A DNA stretch of 64,000 bases from contig CM070618.1 of the NCBI GenBank assembly GCA_036346255.1, positions 83,338,428-83,402,427 of the forward strand. Reading direction: 5' to 3'. Made by a program: the position numbers and the translations under genes. Below the pieces are notes generated by a model. The model saw only the letters and a list, made by a program, of their open reading frames with translations, had not been told where the DNA came from and did not search any database. Positions 57,226-64,000 of this stretch are shown here, one piece after another; within the stretch, counting starts at the first letter, position 1, and each line of letters opens with the position of its first letter. The DNA comes from Ampelocalamus luodianensis. Taxonomy: Eukaryota > Streptophyta > Magnoliopsida > Poales > Poaceae.

Positions 57226-60200
57226 AGAGACCAATTTGCATGTTTTTGACATTGTAGGGACGGATTTTAAACGGTATTGAAGATGAGTGACGAAAATTAG
57301 ACTTCACGAGTAGTTGACTTGAGGGACCACATGTGAACTTTTTCCTATTTGGCTCACACTTCACAGTGGATTGGGTTTTTTCACAGTCTGATCTCATCGG
57401 CTGGTAAAGAAGCTGGGGCCGGTGCTGGCAGCCAGGGTTTGGTGCAGCAAGGTTCGTCCAAATTAATAAACTGAGGCAATTGAGGGAGTGCAAGTATCAC
57501 ACTTCCGTGAAGTTTTTTGTTTCAGTTGTAGAGTTCGTGTGTCCACGCGTCGATGGTGCTAGTAAAGTGGATATCCATGAGTAATCTTTTTTTCAGAGTA
57601 TATCCACATGTAATCTTGTCGTAGCTGTATCACCACTGGAGGACAGTGGCGGTCGCCAAGACGGCAAACACAGTAGTGTCCGTTTCTACGTTTCATGTTT
57701 CTCCAATGTCCTTTGTGTACTAAAGTGAGCTTGAAATAAACAGAACATAACATCAGCGAGTCGGCCAGTCAGTCATCCAGTTCGTGGTCTTGTTTCTGCG
57801 ACGCACGCCTGTGCCGCCTACAGCGCGTTCGGTGAAGAGCTGGAGCATGGAACGGCTGACCGGACGCCCCCTAGGATCAAGCCTCGCTAAAATTGCAAGT
57901 CTGGCTACAGGGAAGTACAGTGAGGTTGGGACAGGATCACGAGCCGGGAAAGTACGGGATTGGGTTTTCCCTAGCCTCGTTTGAGTTCCACGTGTTTGGA
58001 TTCACCGGTTGATGGTTATCTGGAGTGTCGGTGTAGGGTGTAGAGTGACAACTGCCGCCAGCTTTAGTTGAAGAATCAACTCTGAATAATAGTGAGCCAG
58101 TGTAGAGTTCAGCTGTCAAAAACGCAGGGCCTGCGTCTCTGTCTACTTTTCAGAGTCAACGGCTTGACGCATATAACGGCCAGTTGTTTGTCATTGACGT
58201 ACTGGAATCAAAGACAGTTAATTGACATGGATGTCTGCAGAGCAATGTTGTAGAGCGATTTGTTGGGGCCATCGACGAGGAGGAGTCCGGGTGGATTTTA
58301 TTTAAGTGGAGGCTAAAATATGTGCTTGGTTTCGTATTTTGCCTGTTGTTTCTGACTATAATATGTGCTTGGTTGCCTGTGCTTCTTCCTTGCAGTGAAA
58401 TGGAAATGCATTGTTGATGCAATGTGTATTTCTTTACCTTTTCTATGCACTTAGCGCCAACATTGGTTTATCCTCTTGACTCTAAAAACGTAAAGAAAAC
58501 AAGAAACCTCCATGATTTGATTATTCCATGAGAAGCGCTGGCCTTTTAATTTCTTCTGCGTTTATGACGGCTGACAAATTTGTCCAGTGACAAATAACCT
58601 GAGAAGTCAGAGCGGTGCAAGTAAGACAGTCATTCCGCAAGCACGAAAATGAAATTGAGGGGAGAGTCCTGCTTGATTATGCTCTGTTTTTTACGCTGTT
58701 TTGATCGAACAAAGTATTTGCCGCATTCTCCTTGTGCGGGGAAAAACGTCTTACTAAACACTGCATTTACGTTGTTCCTTCAAACCTGTCTTAGATATTT
58801 TTCAGAGAAATTTCACGATTTTTTTTTTGACTGAAATAGCACTGTTTGGAGCTCAATTAGCGAAAATGGCAACCTCGCCGCGTTTCTTTTTTTTGTGCAA
58901 AAATAGCGTTCACGTCTGTCCCTAGGACCCTAGGTGGCACGGATGGCTACCGTACTGTCACGTCGCCTCGTCCGCACCTCCTACTGCACGGCGCTCCTCG
59001 CCCTCGGATGGCACTGCATACGGTGTCGTGGCCGCCACGCCGCTCGTGGTTTTCCATACCGACGAAATTTTTATCGAGGATCGCTAAGGCGTAAATCGCG
59101 AAAATTAAGAAATTTCGACCGTTTTTTTATTAAAAAAATCAAATTCAAATAAAATCCAAGCAAATTCATTTTTTTAGACAAATTTATCAAAACCGGTCTT
59201 TTTTAGCTCAATTTGTATTACTACTGGTCCCATCGGTAAGACCAATAACCGTCGGTTATCGACAACATTGCCTCGTCCATCCCATGGACGGATGCTCCCT
59301 CGTCCGTCCGTCCAGTGGACGGTTCCGCGCTGACTCATGAGAAGCGCGTGTACGCAGATCTGAAGGAAAGAACGTACTGGTAGTACATGGTTTAGACTTG
59401 CTAGGTTCTCTCCAAAGCAGTACAAGGCAAATGCCTGTGCTAATCTGATGAAATAATCATATGCTTCGTATCTATACTAATGCAACAATGAGAGTCTTAG
59501 TGAATGTACCTGCTGTTGAGAGTTTGGTCCATCCAATAAAGTCTAAATCATCACCTGTGCCGACGGAAGGTAAAGCGGCTTGGACGAATGGACAGAAACA
59601 AAGCAAAGATTAGCCAACCAACGTGCATTAACATATTTATACACTAATAGGCACGTGGCTTGAGGATGAACAATTATGTTGTTCTAGGAATAATTAAAGT
59701 GATCTGCCTTTAGCCTTAGCACATCGTCAGTGGTCCTGCAATGTATTGGCATCTGTTCATACTACGAATGATTTAAAAAAGGATCAGTACATTAGTAAAA
59801 CATAAAACATACTACTAATTTATCGTCAAGTTATTGTCAAAAATAACTCTATGAAAATTCAATGAAAAAATAATTCTCTGAAAAAAATCAGAGAAGCTCA
59901 AGTTATTGTAAAAAAAAAAGTTTGTCCTGGGGTAATGGACATATAATATTGCGTGTGACTCTTATTGTCAAACATGTAAAAGCCATCCAGCTTGGTTGCC
60001 TACAGTTAACATCAAATTCGAAATGAAAAAAAAAAACATAGGACTACGCCTATAAAAAAAAAAAAATCTGGAGCATGCATCGTTCTACCTTTTTGACAAA
60101 AAATCGAGTACCTCCTCTTTCTCATCTAATGCTAAATGAAAAAGAGAATTGATGTGCTATTTGGCCATCACAAAAATTGACAACAAGACTATCACAGTTT

Positions 60201-61595
60201 GCAAGGGAACAAAATTAAAACCACAAAATGCATCCGATCTAATGTCTGTCTGGAATACTAGCAACAACACATCCTATCTGTTTTTGCTTCTTTAGAAAAA
60301 CAAACAACAGCACATGCATATTACGAAAAAAAAACATAAGAGTACACAACAAACAACACATGCATACTGCAAAAAATCTCCTACACCTTGAGCTCTCCGT
60401 CAGAGTACAAACCTCCCCCATTACCCTCCTACCCCTTGTGCTCTCCGTCATAGTACGAACCTACCAATTTGCCTTCACGCCCTCGTCAAATCCCCCTCAA
60501 ACACAAAACCCTAGACACCTACAAAAATATTAACATATGTGCCGCCAGAATAGACATAATCCGATCTCCCCTAGAACATGGAATCAAAATCAAACTCGGG
60601 AGAAAAGGTGAAAAAAATCAAAAAACCCTACCGCATTCAGGACTCAAATCCAAACCCCTCAAACACCCCCACCGCCCTCCCCTAGAAATCCCTCTGAACC
60701 GAACAAAAATCAACTGATCCCCCCCCCCTCAAGAAAACATACAAAGCTCGATAATGATCCACGACCAAAAACCTTCGGATCTTAACCCCCTCACCTTGTA
60801 AAAATGACAAACGCCCCAACCTTGCCCCCTTCCGATCAGAGCAAGGGAAAATCGCCCAAAAAAAAATCCCAAGCAGAGCCTCACGGGTGTACGCGTGAAC
60901 CATACTTTGTGAGTGCCTTGAGAAGACGAACAATCAGGTGTTCCCCCTCCCCACTCTCCTCCTCCGCGCGCTCACTCCCGTCTGTTGGTGTGAGAAATGA
61001 AGAGGAATACTCTAGAGATGGCAGAGGTCACAAATAGTGGAAAAAGGTGCGTTATTCAAGAAGTCGTGGGTGTTTTTTTATTAAAAAATTAATGGCTTCA
61101 TGGGTAGCAGGCCGCATGTTCGGGTTCCAAAACCGTTTTTGCCCCTGGTCGTCATCCCGTTTTCATCATCTCCCATGCGCTTGTGTATCGCATGAATCAT
61201 GACAACATCTGATGGGCAAAAATGAGTACCCCCCACCCCACCCACCCAAACAAAACACTCGAGTGTTATTTAGCAAATTCATATATTAAATCATATCACC
61301 ATCGCTTCAACTATTCAACATGTACGTACTTAGGTATCACACTGTCCCATCGACATAGTAATATAAGGTTATAGGGCTCGAGTAGCTCGATTGTTTGGCC
61401 CATTTAGTAAGCCGAGCTCAAGCTATTCATTAAAGATCGTGCAAACTCCAGTCACCTAATTCGATGCTTGCTTTGATGCTCTGGTTGGCTCAATAGCCAA
61501 AGCCTGCATGCAAAGTCAATTCCTGCTAAGTGCCAACCCCAATAGATCAAGAGATAAGAGCCCGGTTCAGCAATCTAGTCGGCCATTTCTTTTAG
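57226..61595. other. 4.4-kb region without recognised genes
   Basis: Open frames are short and of random character. T-rich and A-rich runs (58.82, 58.89, 60.04, 60.33 kb) and a C-rich segment with CCCTA words (60.4-60.95 kb) suggest old transposon material, but I could not pair any ends. Confidence 0.4.
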
Positions 61596-61795
61596 TGATA
61601 CTCTGCCATGTATAGTTATCCTATATAGATAGAAACATATCACTGATTTCATGCTGATCTACTTGGTTGTAATCCCGTGATTCACAGCTGTAATCCTGGC
61701 TAATCTCGGCTATAATCCAGCTGTAATCCCTTGTATCATCAGGATATATAAAGCATGCAACCCCAGCCTTTCCAATCCTCGTTCATTGTCTTACA
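61596..61795 (+). repeat. 5' LTR of a Ty1/copia element (about 200 bp)
   Basis: The end is fixed by the primer-binding site next to TTACA at 61795. The start at TGATACTCTGCC (61596) is the best TG candidate and is less certain. A TATA box (GATATATAAAGC) lies at 61743-61754, as expected for the LTR promoter. Confidence 0.6.
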
Positions 61796-61808
61796 TGGTA
61801 TCAGATTA
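61796..61808 (+). promoter_or_regulatory. Primer-binding site of the copia element
   Basis: TGGTATCAGATTA directly after the LTR matches the usual TGGTATCAGAGC site for initiator tRNA-Met in its first ten bases. Confidence 0.85.
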
Positions 61809-61865
61809 GTTCCGATTCATCTCTTCCACTGCCCTACCTCTTATGTTCTCCTCCTCCAACTCGCC

Positions 61866-64000
61866 ATGGCACAAAACAACATCATCGACGTTGTGGCCAA
61901 CGTGGCACCGCCGGTACTCATGAACCCGTTCAACACCGTCGCTGTCATGACGCATGTCCCGATCATCCTCGACCTCACGTGCTCGAACCACAACAAGTGG
62001 TCCTTCTTCTTCCAATCGATGTGTGGTAAGTTCGGGCTTCTTGCCCACATCGATGGCTCCGCCCCGGCCAACCCGTCCGACGCTCTCTGGGTCCAAGCCG
62101 ACTTCTCCGTCCTCAGCTGACTGTACGGCTCCGTCAGCGACGACATTCTCGGCATCACCATGGAATTGGACCAGACTGCTCACGCTCTCTGGGTTGCCAT
62201 CGACGCATTGTTCAGCGCCAACAAGGAGTCCCGCGCAATCTCCTCAGCAACCAGTTCTACTCCATGGTTCAGGGAAATCTCTCCATCTCGGAGTACTGCC
62301 GGCATCTCAAAATGTTGGCAGATTCCCTACGTGACGTCGGCCACGCCATCTCCAAACCGCGACTCGTCCTCAATCTTCTCCGTGGCCTCAATGCTCGCTT
62401 CTCCAACACCGCCGATGACGTCACCAATGCCGAGACCTTCCCCACATTCGCCAAGGCGTGCTCCATGCTTACCCTAAAGGAACTCCGTTTGGCCAACGAG
62501 AACAAGGTCGCCGCCGACTCAACTCTTGTTGCGTCGGCACGCCTTTCACCTGCGGACCGGGTGGGTGCCGCTCCTCGGTGCTCAACGTGGCGCCCCGCTC
62601 CACGGGTGGCAGCAATGGTCGCGACTTCAAGCGTGGCGGGAAGAACCACCACAGCAAGCAAAACAAAGGCGACCAATCATTCTCGTCACACGCGCCTACT
62701 CCACAACCGATCGGCCCTTGGGTTTACTTCAACCCATGGGTAGTCGCTCCCGGCGCGGCGAACTGGCGTCCAGCCCCCAACGCGGGCATCTTCGGACCCC
62801 GTCCCCGGCTGCCCCTCAGGCGTACAACACCACCTTTACCCCGCTTCAAGTGTCAGAGCCCGGCTCTCTTGCCGTGCCACAGTGGGACCAGGCCAGTTTG
62901 ATCGCCGCACTGAACGGCCTCTCCACCTCCTCCCAGGTAGGGTGGATAATGGACTCCGGCGTCACGTCTCACATGGCATCCGAGGATGGTATCCTCTCCT
63001 CCCTAGAACCTCTACCCCATCTGTCTATAGTCACTGTTGGGGATGGTAGACGTGTTCCCGTTCTCTTCAACGGCCACACACACCTCTCAACCCCTTCTTC
63101 CACCTTTGTTTTACACGATGTTCTTCTAGTGCCTTCTATAATAAAAAATCTCATCCCTGTTTGCAAATTCACTCGTGATAATGTGTGTTCCATCAAATTT
63201 GACTCATGTGGTTTCTCTGTTAAGGACCTCAGAACACGGTACGTGATTCTTCGTTGCAATAGCGACAGGGATCTCTACACCATACCCGCAGCCACTCCTT
63301 CGTCACACCATGCCCACGTCTCTGTCGCCACCCCCACTGCTCTTTGGCACCAACGCCTTGGTCATCCTGGCCCTACCGTCCTCAGCACACTACATAAGTC
63401 TAGTTCTATTTCGTGCAATAAAGTAACTCGCACACTTTGTCATGCTTGTCAACTTGGCAAGCATGTCCGTCTACCGTTTACCACCTCTATGTCATCTACT
63501 GCGCCCTTTGAGTTAATCCATTGTGACTTGTGGACATATCCAGTCTTGAGTAATTCGGGATTTCAATATTATCTAGTTATTATTGATGATTTTACTCATT
63601 TTTGTTGGACTTTTCCTCTCTGTCAAAAATCTGATGTCCACCAATATTTTCTCAATTTTCACGCATACGCCTTAACTCAATTCAGTTTACCCATAAAAAA
63701 CATCCAAGTCAATAATGGCACCAAGTTTGTCAATTTTGCTAACTCTGACTTCCTTGCACGTCACAACATCCTCCTTCGCCTCTCCTGCCCATATACTTGT
63801 GCTTCACAACAAGATGGCAAAGCCAAGCGTACCATCCGCATCATCAACAACATCGTGCGAACGCTTCTCCTTCATGCTCACATGCCGCCTTCTTATTGGG
63901 CTGAGGCTCCGGCTGTCGCGACCTACCCCCTTAATTGTCGGCCGTCACCTACCATAAACAACAACACCCCTTCCACAAACTCCACCACAAACAACCATCA
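61866..64000 (+). pseudogene. Ty1/copia gag-pol, broken (gag, protease, integrase)
   Basis: Gag starts at 61866 (MAQNNIIDVVANVAPPVLMN; CSNHNKWSFFFQSMCGKFGL). A TGA at 62118 stops it where a tryptophan codon is expected. It continues (ELDQTAHALWVAIDALFSAN), shifts frame near 62240 and goes on (NLSISEYCRHLKMLADSLRD). The protease has WIMDSGVTSHM, with the usual DSGA changed at the Ala. The pre-integrase block is LWHQRLGHPGPTVLSTLHKS. The integrase core has FELIHCDLWTYPV and YYLVIIDDFTHFCW, but the second catalytic Asp reads Asn (QVNNGTKFVNF) and the catalytic Glu reads Lys (DGKAKRTIRIINN). The element cannot be autonomous. It runs off the right edge. Confidence 0.85.

Larger units (their letters stand above)
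61596..64000 (+). mobile_element. Ty1/copia LTR retrotransposon, cut by the window end
   Basis: LTR, primer-binding site, gag, protease and integrase in copia order; reverse transcriptase, RNase H and the 3' LTR would lie beyond 64000. Coding is interrupted by a stop and shifts. Confidence 0.85.

Noticed and set aside
61755..61865. Earlier ATG for the copia gag at 61755
   Set aside because: It lies in the LTR before the primer-binding site; the gag-like sequence starts at 61866.

Overview
This is plant nuclear DNA, almost certainly from a grass. The evidence is intron-bearing genes with canonical splice sites, GC-rich first exons next to AT-rich introns, a plant-type sorting nexin, an S40 senescence-regulator gene, an arabinogalactan protein, and dense grass-type transposons (hAT, Mutator-like, Stowaway, Tat-lineage Ty3/gypsy, Ty1/copia, LINE, SINE). 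I could run no searches, so the species is not named.

Gene-bearing half (about 1-24 kb): a hemerythrin/GST-like gene (+, 1.36-5.23 kb), an arabinogalactan protein (-, 6.02-6.49 kb), a CoA-dependent acyltransferase-like gene (-, 9.61-11.23 kb), an ABHD11-like alpha/beta hydrolase (-, 13.61-16.16 kb) with a tRNA-Leu(TAG) gene 96 bp upstream, a small unrecognised protein gene split by a Mutator-like insertion (+, 16.66-19.64 kb), and a complete 11-exon sorting nexin 1 gene (-, 20.05-23.99 kb). hAT elements and MITEs sit between and inside these genes.

Transposon-dominated half (about 24.2-64 kb): a hAT transposase gene is split by a 12.8-kb Tat-type Ty3/gypsy element. Its gag-pol reads on the minus strand and its PF04195-type extra ORF on the plus strand. 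A related solo LTR follows between two inverted Stowaway copies. Next comes a long-TIR element (42.5-48.0 kb) holding a hAT element that carries exons and introns of a WDR12-like gene. The only host-type gene here is an S40/DUF584 gene (48.68-49.30 kb). After it lie a palindromic MITE, a LINE 3' part, two more hAT elements, a SINE, about 4.4 kb without recognisable features, and a copia element running off the right edge.

Two patterns stand out. First, the Ty3/gypsy family carries more than 25 copies of a 20-bp dyad, consensus YCGTAGAAnnnCTTACGAY, in its LTRs and in the introns of its antisense ORF, and three copies show paired changes in both arms. Second, four of the seven host genes need one or two single-base frame corrections in GC-rich coding sequence while the others are intact, which points to consensus errors in the assembly or to early gene decay.
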